Source: Streptomyces collinus Tu 365 (lineage in GTDB: Bacteria > Actinomycetota > Actinomycetes > Streptomycetales > Streptomycetaceae). Taken from it: a DNA stretch of 64,000 bases. The stretch is taken from the NCBI RefSeq assembly GCF_000444875.1, contig NC_021985.1, positions 1,736,001 through 1,800,000 on the forward strand, read 5' to 3'. The notes under the pieces are model-generated. The model was not told the DNA's origin. It was given only the letters and a program-made list of their open reading frames with translations, and made no database searches. Of the stretch, positions 42,615-50,995 are shown in pieces (the first letter of the stretch is position 1; every line of letters begins with the position of its first letter). Both the position numbers and the translations under genes were made by a program.

Positions 42615-43067
42615 TCAGCCCTGATCTTGTGTTCCGCGGGCCGCGGAGCGGGCCTCGGCGAGCGCCCGCAGGGTCCGGGCGTCGGCGATGGCCCGCTGCC
42701 GGGCGATGCCCGGCTGGATGCCGAGCGCGGGCAGGCTGGTGCCGTCGCTGAGGTTCAGGAAGACCCAGGGATCGCCCGGACGGAGGTTCACCTGGACGAT
42801 CTCCGCCCAGGCGAGGCGCCGCCTGCTCGCGATGTTGACCACGGTGACGCCGCTCTCGTCGGCGACGACCCGCACCCGGGCGAGCTGGGCCAGCACCCAG
42901 AAGATCAGCGCGGCGGTGACCACGAAGGTGAGCCGCTCCCCCGGGCCGAGGTCGAGCAGCAGGGCGATGCCCGTGATCACCAGGAAGATCACACCGGCGG
43001 CGGTGAGCAGGATCACCCGGGTGTGGCCGGGCCGGAAGGTGACGGGCAGGTCGGGCAGGTCGGACAT
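42615..43067 (-). CDS. PH-domain membrane protein
   Basis: This encodes 150 residues. Two adjacent membrane helices (VILLTAAGVIFLVITGIALLL and LTFVVTAALIFWVLAQLA) are followed by a bacterial PH domain (RVVADESGVTVVNIASRRRLAWAEIVQVNLRPGDPWVFLNL). It lies 15 bases after hisG and is the last gene of the rib-his operon. The function is unknown; its place is common in Streptomyces and need not imply a histidine role. Confidence 0.88.
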   Translation of the reverse strand: MSDLPDLPVTFRPGHTRVILLTAAGVIFLVITGIALLLDLGPGERLTFVVTAALIFWVLAQLARVRVVADESGVTVVNIASRRRLAWAEIVQVNLRPGDPWVFLNLSDGTSLPALGIQPGIARQRAIADARTLRALAEARSAARGTQDQG

Positions 43068-43082
43068 CTCGGTGCGTGTCCC

Positions 43083-43931
43083 TTACAGGCGGCAGGCGTG
43101 GATGGCCGTGGTGAGGATGGCCCGGGCGCCGATCTCGTAGAGGTCGTCCATGATCCGCTGCGCCTCCTTGGCGGGGACCATGGCGCGCACGGCGACCCAG
43201 CCCTCGTTGTGCAGCGGGGAGACGGTCGGCGACTCCAGGCCCGGGGTCAGCGCGACGGCCTTCTCCAGCTGCTCGACCCGGCAGTCGTAGTCCATCATCA
43301 CGTAGGTCCGGGCGACCAGGACGCCCTGGAGGCGGCGCAGGAACTGCTGGACCTTGGGCTCCTCGACATCGGCGCCGGTGCGGCGGATGACGACGGCCTC
43401 GGACTTCATGATGGGCTCGCCGAAGACTTCCAGGCCCGCGTTGCGCAGGCTGGTGCCGGTCTCGACGACGTCGGCGATGACCTCGGCGACGCCCAGCTCG
43501 ATGGCGGTCTCGACGGCGCCGTCCAGGTGGACGACGGAGGCGTCGACGCCGCTGTCGGCGAGGTGCCCGGCGACGATGCCCTCGTAGGAGGTGGCGACCG
43601 TCCGGCCCTTGAGGTCGGCGACGCCCGTCGCGGTGCCGGGCTTGGCGGCGAAGCGGAACGTGGAGCGGGCGAACCCGAGCGGCAGGATCTCCTCGGCGTC
43701 GGCGCCGGAGTCGACCAGCAGGTCGCGGCCGGTGATGCCGATGTCGAGCCGGCCGGAGGAGACGTAGATCGCGATGTCGCGGGGGCGGAGGTAGAAGAAC
43801 TCGACCTCGTTCACCGGGTCGACGATCCGCAGCTCCTTGGACTCGCGGCGCTGCTGGTAGCCCGCCTCATGCAGCATCTCCGCCGCAGGGCCGGACAGGG
43901 AACCCTTGTTGGGGACGGCGATGCGCAGCAT
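43083..43931 (-). CDS. hisG: ATP phosphoribosyltransferase (long form)
   Basis: This encodes 282 residues. It begins LRIAVPNKGSLSGPAAEMLHEAGY; RDIAIYVSSGRLDIGITGRDLL and ADVVETGTSLRNAGLEVF are the catalytic-lobe signatures. The C-terminal ACT-like domain (VRAMVPAKEAQRIMDDLYEIGARAILTTAIHAC) marks the long, histidine-inhibited form, which needs no HisZ. It catalyses the first step of histidine synthesis. It follows hisE by 53 bases. Confidence 0.96.
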   Translation of the reverse strand: MLRIAVPNKGSLSGPAAEMLHEAGYQQRRESKELRIVDPVNEVEFFYLRPRDIAIYVSSGRLDIGITGRDLLVDSGADAEEILPLGFARSTFRFAAKPGTATGVADLKGRTVATSYEGIVAGHLADSGVDASVVHLDGAVETAIELGVAEVIADVVETGTSLRNAGLEVFGEPIMKSEAVVIRRTGADVEEPKVQQFLRRLQGVLVARTYVMMDYDCRVEQLEKAVALTPGLESPTVSPLHNEGWVAVRAMVPAKEAQRIMDDLYEIGARAILTTAIHACRL

Positions 43932-43984
43932 GGGGCGGGCTTCCTTCGCGTTGGTGGGGTGTGCCGGTGGAATACGGGCGGGGC

Positions 43985-44257
43985 TCAGAGGTGGGCGTAG
44001 ACGTCGTCCAGGGAGATCCCGCGGGCGACCATCATCACCTGGACGTGGTAGAGGAGTTGCGAGATCTCCTCGGCGGCCGCGTCCTTGCCCTCGTACTCGG
44101 CGGCCATCCAGACCTCGGCGGCCTCCTCGACGACCTTCTTGCCGATGGCATGGACGCCCTTGCCGACCAGCTCGGCGGTGCGGGAGGTGGCGGGATCGCC
44201 GGTGGCGGCCTTCTGCTGGAGCTCGACGAAGAGCTCCTCGAACGTCTTCTTGGACAT
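43985..44257 (-). CDS. hisE: Phosphoribosyl-ATP pyrophosphatase
   Basis: This encodes 90 residues from the ATG at 44257 ([17 protein letters not shown]), with GGTGGGG upstream; a GTG four codons earlier is less likely. The MazG-like helical fold shows [21 protein letters not shown], which holds the metal-binding Glu residues, and [12 protein letters not shown]. It performs the second histidine step, here as a separate protein rather than fused to HisI. It lies between ribH and hisG. Confidence 0.95.
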   Translation of the reverse strand: MSKKTFEELFVELQQKAATGDPATSRTAELVGKGVHAIGKKVVEEAAEVWMAAEYEGKDAAAEEISQLLYHVQVMMVARGISLDDVYAHL

Positions 44258-44291
44258 GGTGAGCCCCACCCTACGCGGTGTGCGGGACTCC

Positions 44292-44777
44292 TCAGTGCCA
44301 GGGTTCGGATACTGAGCGGAGTGTGACGGCGGTGGCGACGGCCGCGGTCACCGCCTCGTGTCCCTTGTCCTCGCTGGAGCCCTCGATGCCGGCGCGGTCC
44401 AGGGCCTGGTCCTCGGTGTCGCAGGTGAGGACGCCGAAGCCGACGGGGACGCCGGTGTCCACCGAGACCTGGGTGAGGCCCTGGGTGACGCCCTGGCACA
44501 CGTAGTCGAAGTGGGGCGTGCCGCCCCTGATGACGACGCCGAGGGCGACCACGGCGTCGTAGCCGCGGCCCGCCAGGACCTTGGCCGCGACCGGCAGTTC
44601 GAAGCTGCCGGGGACCCGGATCAGGGTCGGCTCGTCGATCCCGAGGTCGTGCAGGGCGCGCAGGGCGCCGTTCACCAGACCGTCCATCACCTTCACGTGC
44701 CACTGTGCCGCGATGACGGCGACCCGGAGGTCACCGGCGTTGCGTACGGACAGTTCGGGTGCGCCCTTGCCGCTCAC
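44292..44777 (-). CDS. ribH: 6,7-dimethyl-8-ribityllumazine synthase
   Basis: This encodes 161 residues from a [59 protein letters not shown] and [15 protein letters not shown] are the family blocks; His in TPHFDYV is the proton donor. It condenses the pyrimidine diamine with dihydroxybutanone phosphate to make lumazine, the substrate of RibE. It follows ribAB by 41 bases. Confidence 0.96.
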   Translation of the reverse strand: MSGKGAPELSVRNAGDLRVAVIAAQWHVKVMDGLVNGALRALHDLGIDEPTLIRVPGSFELPVAAKVLAGRGYDAVVALGVVIRGGTPHFDYVCQGVTQGLTQVSVDTGVPVGFGVLTCDTEDQALDRAGIEGSSEDKGHEAVTAAVATAVTLRSVSEPWH

Positions 44778-44818
44778 GTCTCTCCTAAGTGCTGCTGTGT
44801 GCTGTCGGGGTGGTTCGT

Positions 44819-46132
44819 CTACTGGTTGGCGCAGGTGGTCGCGGACGCCGCCGCGGGCGCCGTCGCGGCCGGGGTGTCGAGCCAGGGCAGGTCGTGGCCC
44901 ATCCGGTCGCGCTTGGTGCGCAGGTAGTGCAGGTTGTGCTCGCCGGCCTGGACCGGCATCGGCTCACGGCCGTTGACCCGCAGGCCGTGGCGCAGCAGCG
45001 CGCCGGTCTTGTCGGGGTTGTTGGTCAGCAGGCGCACGCTGCGCACGCCGAGGTCCGCGAGGATCTGCGCGCCCGCCCCGTAGTCGCGGGCGTCGGCGGG
45101 CAGGCCGAGTTCCAGGTTGGCGTCGAGGGTGTCGCGCCCCTGCTCCTGGAGCTCGTAGGCGCGCAGCTTGGACAGCAGGCCGATGCCGCGTCCCTCGTGG
45201 CCGCGCAGGTAGACGACGACGCCGCGGCCCTCCTCCTGGATGCGGGCGAGGGAGGCGTCGAGCTGGGGGCCGCAGTCGCAGCGCAGGGAGCCGAAGACGT
45301 CGCCGGTGAGGCACTCGGAGTGCACCCGGACCAGGACGTCCTCGCCGTCGCCGATGTCGCCGTGGACGAGGGCGACGTGCTCGACGCCGTCGAGGGTGGA
45401 CCGGTAGCCGTAGGCGCGGAAGGTGCCGTGGCTGGTGGGCAGGCGGGTCTCGGCCTCGCGGCGGACCGTCGGCTCGCTGGCGCGCCGGTAGGCGATCAGG
45501 TCCTCGATGGAGATGATCGTCAGGCCGTGCTTGCGGGCGAACGGGATCAGCTCGGGCAGCCGCAGCATGCGGCCGTCCTCGCCGGCGATCTCCACGATGG
45601 CGCCGGCCGGGCGCAGGCCCGCGAGCCGGGCGAGGTCGACGGCGGCCTCGGTGTGGCCGTCGCGGACCAGGACGCCGCCGGGCCGGGCGCGCAGCGGGAA
45701 GACGTGGCCGGGGCGGACCAGGTCGGTGGGCTCGGCCGTGCCGCTCGCCAGGAGCTGGAGCGTGGTGGCGCGGTCGGCGGCGGAGATGCCGGTGCTGACG
45801 CCGTGCTCGGCGGAGGCGTCCACGGAGACGGTGAAGGCGGTCTTCATCGACTCGGTGTTGTCCTCGACCATCTGCGGCAGCCGGAGCCGGTCGAGTTCCT
45901 CGCCCTCCATGGGGGCGCAGATCAGGCCGCGGCACTCGCTCATCATGAAGGCGACGATCTCGGGTGTCGCCTTCTCGGCGGCGATGACGAGGTCGCCCTC
46001 GTTCTCCCGGTCCTCGTCGTCCACGACCACCACGGGGCGGCCCGCGGCGATGTCGGCGACGGCCCGCTCGACGGGGTCGAGCTCGAAGTTCTCGATGGTG
46101 TCCGTGTCGTACAGGGGCGGTGCCGAGGTCAT
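44819..46132 (-). CDS. ribAB: Bifunctional DHBP synthase / GTP cyclohydrolase II
   Basis: This encodes 437 residues from the ATG at 46132, overlapping the ribM stop by four bases. The N-terminal DHBP synthase (RibB) domain shows [20 protein letters not shown] and [10 protein letters not shown]. The C-terminal GTP cyclohydrolase II (RibA) domain shows the zinc site [19 protein letters not shown] and [19 protein letters not shown]. The two enzymes supply both precursors of riboflavin. A short Ala/Thr tail follows the second domain. Confidence 0.96.
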   Translation of the reverse strand: MTSAPPLYDTDTIENFELDPVERAVADIAAGRPVVVVDDEDRENEGDLVIAAEKATPEIVAFMMSECRGLICAPMEGEELDRLRLPQMVEDNTESMKTAFTVSVDASAEHGVSTGISAADRATTLQLLASGTAEPTDLVRPGHVFPLRARPGGVLVRDGHTEAAVDLARLAGLRPAGAIVEIAGEDGRMLRLPELIPFARKHGLTIISIEDLIAYRRASEPTVRREAETRLPTSHGTFRAYGYRSTLDGVEHVALVHGDIGDGEDVLVRVHSECLTGDVFGSLRCDCGPQLDASLARIQEEGRGVVVYLRGHEGRGIGLLSKLRAYELQEQGRDTLDANLELGLPADARDYGAGAQILADLGVRSVRLLTNNPDKTGALLRHGLRVNGREPMPVQAGEHNLHYLRTKRDRMGHDLPWLDTPAATAPAAASATTCANQ

Positions 46133-46770
46133 GCCGGGGCTCCTTCCAGGACGGGCCGCGGGCTCTTGCGGGAGCGCAGCCACCAGTCGCGCATGCCCCA
46201 CAGGACGAGCGCGCCGTAGATGACGTAGACGAAACCGGAGAAGGCGTAGCCGTTCGCGAAGTTGAGGGGCACTCCGACGAGGTCGACGAGCAGCCAGGCG
46301 ATCCAGAACTCGACCATGCCCTTGGCCTGGGCGTACATGGCGACGACCGTGCCGACGAAGATGTAGGCGTCGGGCCAGGGGTCCCAGGACAGGCTCGGGT
46401 AGGCCGTGAACAGCAGGGCCACGGCGACGGTGCCCGCCGCGGCGGCGGCGGCCATGGCGGCGCGCTCGCGCCAGGTGGCGAACCGGGGGGTGATGTGCCC
46501 GTCCGCGGAGCCGTCCCGGTCGCGCCGCCACCGCCACCAGCCGTACAGCGCGACGGCCATGACGACCGTCTGCTTGCCGGCGCTGCCGGTCAGGTGGCCG
46601 TAGAAGGCCGCGAAGAGGACCAGTCCGGACAGGAACTGGACGGGCCAGGTGAGCAGGGAGCGGCGCCAGCCGAGGGCGAGGGTGATCAGGCCGAGGATGT
46701 TGCCGACCATGTCGGACCAGATGATGTGCTGGCCGAAGAGGGTGAAGGCCTCGGAGTTCATCCAGTTCAC
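46129..46770 (-). CDS. ribM: RibM/PnuX-type riboflavin transporter (PnuC family)
   Basis: This encodes 213 residues with about seven membrane helices. [22 protein letters not shown] and the [33 protein letters not shown] region are PnuC-family signatures. It lies between ribE and ribAB under an FMN riboswitch, the position of ribM (pnuX) in Streptomyces davaonensis and Corynebacterium, where it moves riboflavin by facilitated diffusion. That context favours riboflavin over nicotinamide riboside as substrate. Confidence 0.9.
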   Translation of the reverse strand: MNWMNSEAFTLFGQHIIWSDMVGNILGLITLALGWRRSLLTWPVQFLSGLVLFAAFYGHLTGSAGKQTVVMAVALYGWWRWRRDRDGSADGHITPRFATWRERAAMAAAAAAGTVAVALLFTAYPSLSWDPWPDAYIFVGTVVAMYAQAKGMVEFWIAWLLVDLVGVPLNFANGYAFSGFVYVIYGALVLWGMRDWWLRSRKSPRPVLEGAPA

Positions 46771-47375
46771 TTGGTCGCTCCCTGGGCACGGTCGCCGAGG
46801 AGCCGCTCGACGTACTTGGCGATGACGTCGACCTCGAGGTTGACCGGGTCGCCGGGCTGCTTGCGGCCGAGCGTGGTCAGGGCGAGGGTGGTCGGGATGA
46901 GGCTGACCGTGAAGTGGTCGGTCCCCGCCTCGACGACGGTGAGGCTGATGCCGTCGACGGTGATGGAGCCCTTCTCCACCACGTACCGGGTGAGTTCGGC
47001 GGGCAGCGAGATCCTGACGATCTCCCAGTTCTCGGACGGCGTGCGCGCCAGGACCTGTCCGGTGCCGTCGACGTGGCCCTGCACGATGTGGCCGCCGAGG
47101 CGCGCGCCGACGGCGGTGGGGCGCTCCAGGTTGACGCGGGACCCGACGGTCAGCGCGCCGAGGCTGGAACGCAGCAGCGTCTCGGCCATGACGTCGGCGG
47201 TGAACTCGTCGCCCTCGTGCTCCACGACGGTGAGACAGACCCCGTTCACGGCGATGGAGTCGCCGTGCTGCGCGCCCTCGGTCACGATGGGGCCGCGGAG
47301 CCGGAAGCGGGACGCGTCGCCGAGATTCTCGACGGCGGTGACCTCACCCAGCTCTTCGACGATTCCGGTGAACAC
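46767..47375 (-). CDS. ribE: Riboflavin synthase alpha chain
   Basis: This encodes 202 residues from the GTG at 47375, with GGAGG about nine bases upstream. Two lumazine-binding barrels are present: [12 protein letters not shown] with [24 protein letters not shown], and the repeat [15 protein letters not shown] with [21 protein letters not shown]. It dismutates lumazine to riboflavin. It is the first gene of the operon, directly after the FMN riboswitch leader. Confidence 0.96.
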   Translation of the reverse strand: MFTGIVEELGEVTAVENLGDASRFRLRGPIVTEGAQHGDSIAVNGVCLTVVEHEGDEFTADVMAETLLRSSLGALTVGSRVNLERPTAVGARLGGHIVQGHVDGTGQVLARTPSENWEIVRISLPAELTRYVVEKGSITVDGISLTVVEAGTDHFTVSLIPTTLALTTLGRKQPGDPVNLEVDVIAKYVERLLGDRAQGATK

Positions 47376-47469
47376 TTCCCGGGTCCTCCTGCCTCACTAG
47401 GGCACGGACTCCGGGGCCTGTCGATGACGACAGAATGTACGGGTGAGCGCATCGTGAGAATCGCCGACG

Positions 47470-47497
47470 CCGAAAAGGACCCGTCCGCATACGGACG
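47470..47497 (-). terminator. Possible expression-platform hairpin of the FMN riboswitch
   Basis: On the minus strand CGTCCG/CGGACG pairs around TATG (47497-47482), followed by GGTCCTTTTC. It lies between the aptamer and ribE and could act as a ligand-dependent terminator. The stem is short and the U run has four bases. Confidence 0.4.
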
Positions 47498-47539
47498 AGC
47501 CCAGATACGGCGACGCGCACACATGCGTGCTCGCCCGCC

Positions 47540-47666
47540 GCGCACTGCCTCCCATCCGGACTTTAACCGTCGGTCCAGGAATTTCACCTGGTCAACCGGC
47601 CGCTGGAAGCGACCGGGTCGCGGACTGTAACCGCCGGTTCGGACTTTCACCGACCCCGGAGTGCGC
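47540..47666 (-). promoter_or_regulatory. FMN riboswitch (RFN element)
   Basis: Read on the minus strand, the leader contains GGTCGGTGAAAGTCCG, CGGCGGTTACAGTCCGCGAC, GGTGAAATTCCTGGACCG and GACGGTTAAAGTCCGGATGG in the canonical order. The closing P1 helix is GCGCACT (47666-47660) with AGTGCGC (47546-47540). FMN binding should lower expression of ribE-ribM-ribAB-ribH and possibly the downstream his genes. Confidence 0.96.
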
Positions 47667-47771
47667 TGCTTCTGGTACAGGGCCAGTGTGCCACGTCCCG
47701 GGCTGATCCATGCGGGTGAATATGTGTGGGGTCACTCACAGACCGTCCCGGCTGCACTTCTTCATGCGTCA

Positions 47772-47815
47772 ATTGGTCCGGACCATTGACCCCATTGGTC
47801 TAGTCCTCTTAGGGT
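47772..47815 (+). promoter_or_regulatory. Orphan chitinase-type promoter with two DasR-like sites
   Basis: ATTGGTCCGGACCATT (47772-47787, with a perfect TGGTCCGGACCA palindrome), TTGACC (47786-47791), ATTGGTCTAGTCCTCT (47794-47809) and TAGGGT (47810-47815) repeat the chiD promoter at 30150-30192 almost base for base. No gene follows: 47816-47929 has no start or coding signal and the next gene is convergent. The chitinase it once drove appears lost. Confidence 0.8.
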
Positions 47816-47929
47816 GCGATCGGGCCCGGTGGCGGTGTCGACGGCCCTTGCCCGCCGCCGGGCCGCTCCAGCGCGTGCCGCGCCCGCGTCGCGGCCCCCG
47901 GACGCCGCGGCCACCCCGCCCCGTCGTCC

Positions 47930-49138
47930 TCAGTGGACCGCGGGTCCGAACAGTTCGTCCTGAGCGCGGTCCCTCGCCGTCAGGAGGGCTCCGCGCAGGA
48001 CCGCCGTGCCGCCGAGGATGCTGGGGCGGACCTCGGTGAGCAACGGGGACATGCCCCGCAGGCGGTCCTCGACCCGGGCGGCGAGCACCGCTCCCCCGGC
48101 CCGGCCGACCTCTCCGCCGAGGACCACGCAACCGGGGTCGAGGATGGCGACCACGGAGGCGGCGCCGACGGCGATCCGGCCGGCCAGGGCGTCGAGGAAG
48201 CGGTCCGCCGGACCGTTCGCCGCCACCGGAGAGCCGGTGAGCAGCGCCACCGCCGCGCCCACCGCCCCGGCGGCACCGGGTCCGTCCGTGCCGTCCGCCG
48301 CCGGCAGGCCGTGCTCGCGTGCCAGCGCGCCGATCGCGGCGGCCCCGGCCAGTGAGTGGAAGCCTCCGTCGCAGTCCCTGGCCGAGGGCGGCGAGGCCGT
48401 CCCCGGGACCGGCAGGAAGCCGATCTCGCCGGTGCCGCCGGAGGCGCCGCGGCGCAGGGCGCCGTCCAGCACGACCGCCGCGCCGACCCCGTGGCCCAGC
48501 CACAGCAGTACGAAGGTGTCCCGGTCGTGGGCGGCGCCCTCGCGCTGCTCGGCCAGGGCGGCCAGGTTGGTCTCGTTCTCCACCGTCACCCGCGCCTCGG
48601 GCAGGCGTTCCTGCAGGGCGGCGGCCAGCCGCCGGTGCCAGGCGGGCAGCCCGCCGGAGTCGCGGAGGTCGCCGGTGGCGGGGTCGACGAGCCCGGGCGC
48701 CCCGATGCCGACGGTGTGCAGCCGGTCGGCGCCGGCCTCCTTCGCGGTCCGCTCCACCGCCGTCACCACCTGCTCCACGGCCGGTCCGGTCCCGGTGTCG
48801 CCGCCGATGGGCACGGACACCTCGGCCAGCACCCGGCCCACCAGGTCGGACACCAGCACGACGACGCCCTCGGTGCGGACGTCGAGCGCGGCGAGCTGCG
48901 CGCGGTCGGCGACGATGCCGTACAGCCGGGCGTTCGGACCCCGGCGCAGTTCGCCGGACTCCCCCACCACCGCGATCAGACCGGAGGCGGTGAGCCGTTC
49001 GACGAGGTCCGCGACCGTGGGCCGGGAGAGTCCGGTGAGCTGCTTCAACTGCCCCGCCGTGAGCGGGCCTTCCTGCTGGAGCAGCCGCAGGGCGAGCCGG
49101 TCGTTGATGGCCCGGGCGGTGCTCGGTGATGCGGGCAT
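47930..49138 (-). CDS. ROK-family transcriptional regulator
   Basis: This encodes 402 residues from the ATG at 49138. The ATG three codons earlier abuts the GGGAGG site, which is well spaced only for 49138. The N-terminal winged helix (RLALRLLQQEGPLTAGQLKQLTGLSRPTVADLVERL) precedes a ROK sugar-kinase-like domain (VGIGAPGLVDPATGDL; GHGVGAAVVLDGALRRGASGGTGEIGFLPV). The zinc motif CxCGxxGCxE is absent; only ARDCDGGFHSLAG stands in its place. ROK repressors usually sense sugars. The divergent MFS gene is the likely target. Confidence 0.92.
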   Translation of the reverse strand: MPASPSTARAINDRLALRLLQQEGPLTAGQLKQLTGLSRPTVADLVERLTASGLIAVVGESGELRRGPNARLYGIVADRAQLAALDVRTEGVVVLVSDLVGRVLAEVSVPIGGDTGTGPAVEQVVTAVERTAKEAGADRLHTVGIGAPGLVDPATGDLRDSGGLPAWHRRLAAALQERLPEARVTVENETNLAALAEQREGAAHDRDTFVLLWLGHGVGAAVVLDGALRRGASGGTGEIGFLPVPGTASPPSARDCDGGFHSLAGAAAIGALAREHGLPAADGTDGPGAAGAVGAAVALLTGSPVAANGPADRFLDALAGRIAVGAASVVAILDPGCVVLGGEVGRAGGAVLAARVEDRLRGMSPLLTEVRPSILGGTAVLRGALLTARDRAQDELFGPAVH

Positions 49139-49182
49139 GACGGGCATCCTCCCAGACGCGGAACGGCGCGAACGCTCACTAT

Positions 49183-49205
49183 CTATCAGGCAGGGTCCCT
49201 GATAG
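49183..49205. promoter_or_regulatory. Inverted repeat between the ROK and MFS genes
   Basis: CTATCAGG (49183-49190) and CCTGATAG (49198-49205) are perfect arms around seven bases, midway between the divergent starts at 49138 and 49261. This is the probable ROK operator. Confidence 0.65.
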
Positions 49206-49260
49206 TTTACGGCGGAACAGCGTGGGGCGCGGTGGGGCGCCCCCGGGGAGGGCTGGAAAC

Positions 49261-50475
49261 ATGGGTGACGTGGCCTGCACGCGCGGGGAAGCCAGGCGCG
49301 CCCGGTACGCCGTGGCGGCCGTGTTCGCCGTACACGGTGCGGTGACCGGGTCCTTCGCGACCCGGGTGCCGTGGATCCAGGACCACGCCTCGCTGAGCGC
49401 GGGGCAGCTCGGCTTCGCGCTGGCGTTCACGGCGCTGGGCGCCTCGTGCGCGATGCCGTTGGCGGGCCGGATCAGTCACCGCTTCGGCAGCCGCGCCGCC
49501 CTGCGCGGGCTGCTCACGCTGTGGACGCTCTCCCTGGTCCTGCCGGGGCTCGCGCCGAACCTGTGGACCCTGTGCCTGGCGATGTTCACCTACGGCGCCA
49601 GCGCGGGCATGGCCGACGTGGCGATGAACGCGCTGGGGGTCGAGGTGGAGCGGCTGCTGGAGAAGTCGATCATGTCCGGCCTGCACGGCATGTGGAGCGC
49701 CGGCGCGCTCGTCGGCTCGGCCGCGGGCACGCTCGCCGCTCATCTGGGCTCGGACGCGCGCCTGCACTTCGCGCTGGCCGCCGCGACCCTCACCGCGCTC
49801 GGCCTGGTGGCCTGCACCTGGGTGCTCGACCTGCAGCCGGCCGAGGACGAGGAGCCGCCGCCGCGGTTCGCGCTGCCACCCCGCTCGGCGCTGCTGATCG
49901 GCGCGGTCGGCTTCTGCGCGGTCTTCGCCGAGGGGGCGAGCCTGGACTGGTCGGCCGTGTTCCTGCGGGACCGGCTGGACGGCTCGGCCGGGGTGGCGGC
50001 GGCCTGCACGACCGGCTTCATGCTCACCATGGCGGTGGCCCGCATCGCCGGGGACGCGGTGGTGAACCGGTTCGGCGCCGTCCGCACCGTCCGGGCCGGC
50101 GGTGTCGTGGCGGGCCTCGGCGGTCTGCTGATCGTCGTCGCGGGACACCCGGTGGTGGCGATGGCCGGGTTCGGACTGATGGGGCTCGGGATCGCGGTGG
50201 TCGTGCCGCTCTGCTTCGCGGCGGCCGGACACGCGGGCCCCCACCCCAGCCAGGCGATCGCGGGCGTGGCCACCATCACCTACACCTCGGGGCTGATCGC
50301 GCCCGGCCTGATCGGCGGCGTGGCCCAGGCGACCAGCCTGATGGTCTCGTTCTGCGTGGTGACCGTGCTGGCCTGCGGACTCGCGGTGTTCGCCGGCGTC
50401 CTGCGCACCGCCGAGCGCGGCGGCGCGCCCCAGGTCAGTCCGCGGGCCGCAGCAGTTCCCGACCCACGGTCCTGA
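49261..50475 (+). CDS. MFS transporter (FucP/YbjJ-like)
   Basis: This encodes 404 residues from the ATG at 49261, with GGAGGG upstream. Twelve membrane helices are evident. GSFATRVPWIQDHASLSAGQLGFAL and GMADVAMNALGVEVERLLEKSIMSGLHGMWSAGAL resemble the YbjJ-type group. It is divergent from the ROK regulator, suggesting a sugar or sugar-like export or uptake role. Its last 41 bases overlap the thioesterase gene on the other strand. Confidence 0.88.
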   Translation: MGDVACTRGEARRARYAVAAVFAVHGAVTGSFATRVPWIQDHASLSAGQLGFALAFTALGASCAMPLAGRISHRFGSRAALRGLLTLWTLSLVLPGLAPNLWTLCLAMFTYGASAGMADVAMNALGVEVERLLEKSIMSGLHGMWSAGALVGSAAGTLAAHLGSDARLHFALAAATLTALGLVACTWVLDLQPAEDEEPPPRFALPPRSALLIGAVGFCAVFAEGASLDWSAVFLRDRLDGSAGVAAACTTGFMLTMAVARIAGDAVVNRFGAVRTVRAGGVVAGLGGLLIVVAGHPVVAMAGFGLMGLGIAVVVPLCFAAAGHAGPHPSQAIAGVATITYTSGLIAPGLIGGVAQATSLMVSFCVVTVLACGLAVFAGVLRTAERGGAPQVSPRAAAVPDPRS

Positions 50476-50893
50476 ACCCCTCGCTCCACGGCGCGGGGCG
50501 CAGGGTGGTCGCGTCCAGCCGGACCAGCACCCGGGTGCCCCGCGCGTAGGTCCGCGTCCCGTCGGCCGAGCAGAAGCGGAAGCCGTAGGTCAGGCCGGTG
50601 GTGCCGAGCCGCTCCAGCCACAGGTGGACGGCGTAGGTGCCCGGACGGGTGACCGGCGCCTCGTAGCCGATGGTCAGTTCCCGCACCGCGTTGCAGGCGT
50701 CGCCCGCGGCCGCCCAGTCCCCGTCGAAGCGGACGCCGTGCCCGTTCCACAGCTCGGTCCAGGCGCGCTCCACCATCAGCGGGTAGCGGGCGTTGTGCAG
50801 CAGCCCGAGCGCGTCCAGGTCGTCGAAGTGGACGGTGACGGGGATCAGCCGGCCGTACGGGAGGGCGGGGGCGGTCGGGGCTTCGGCGGTCAC
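50435..50893 (-). CDS. Hotdog-fold acyl-CoA thioesterase (4HBT type)
   Basis: This encodes 152 residues from the GTG at 50893, with GGAG ten bases upstream. HFDDLDALGLLHNARYPLMVERAW carries the 4HBT active-site Asp and the start of the hot-dog helix. YGFRFCSADGTRTYARGTRVLV forms the later strands. It hydrolyses a short acyl-CoA or aryl-CoA thioester; the substrate is unknown. It converges on the MFS gene with overlapping 3-prime ends. Confidence 0.9.
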   Translation of the reverse strand: MTAEAPTAPALPYGRLIPVTVHFDDLDALGLLHNARYPLMVERAWTELWNGHGVRFDGDWAAAGDACNAVRELTIGYEAPVTRPGTYAVHLWLERLGTTGLTYGFRFCSADGTRTYARGTRVLVRLDATTLRPAPWSEGFRTVGRELLRPAD

Positions 50894-50995
50894 GGGAGGG
50901 GCTCCTGAGCGGCGTAGGGGCGGTGGGGACACCTCCATACTAAGCGACCGCTCAGGAGCCCCGGTCGGGAAGCCCCTGGTCAGACGGCCAGGCGG

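Noticed and set aside
40902..44000. A 1032-codon open frame antisense to the CNNM and hisG genes
   Set aside because: It has no ribosome site or domain, and the composition is that of a complement frame; hisG and the CNNM genes on the other strand are certain.
47816..47929. A remnant chitinase gene behind the orphan promoter
   Set aside because: No signal peptide-like frame, ribosome site or GH18 motif can be read in the 114 bases; only the promoter is left.
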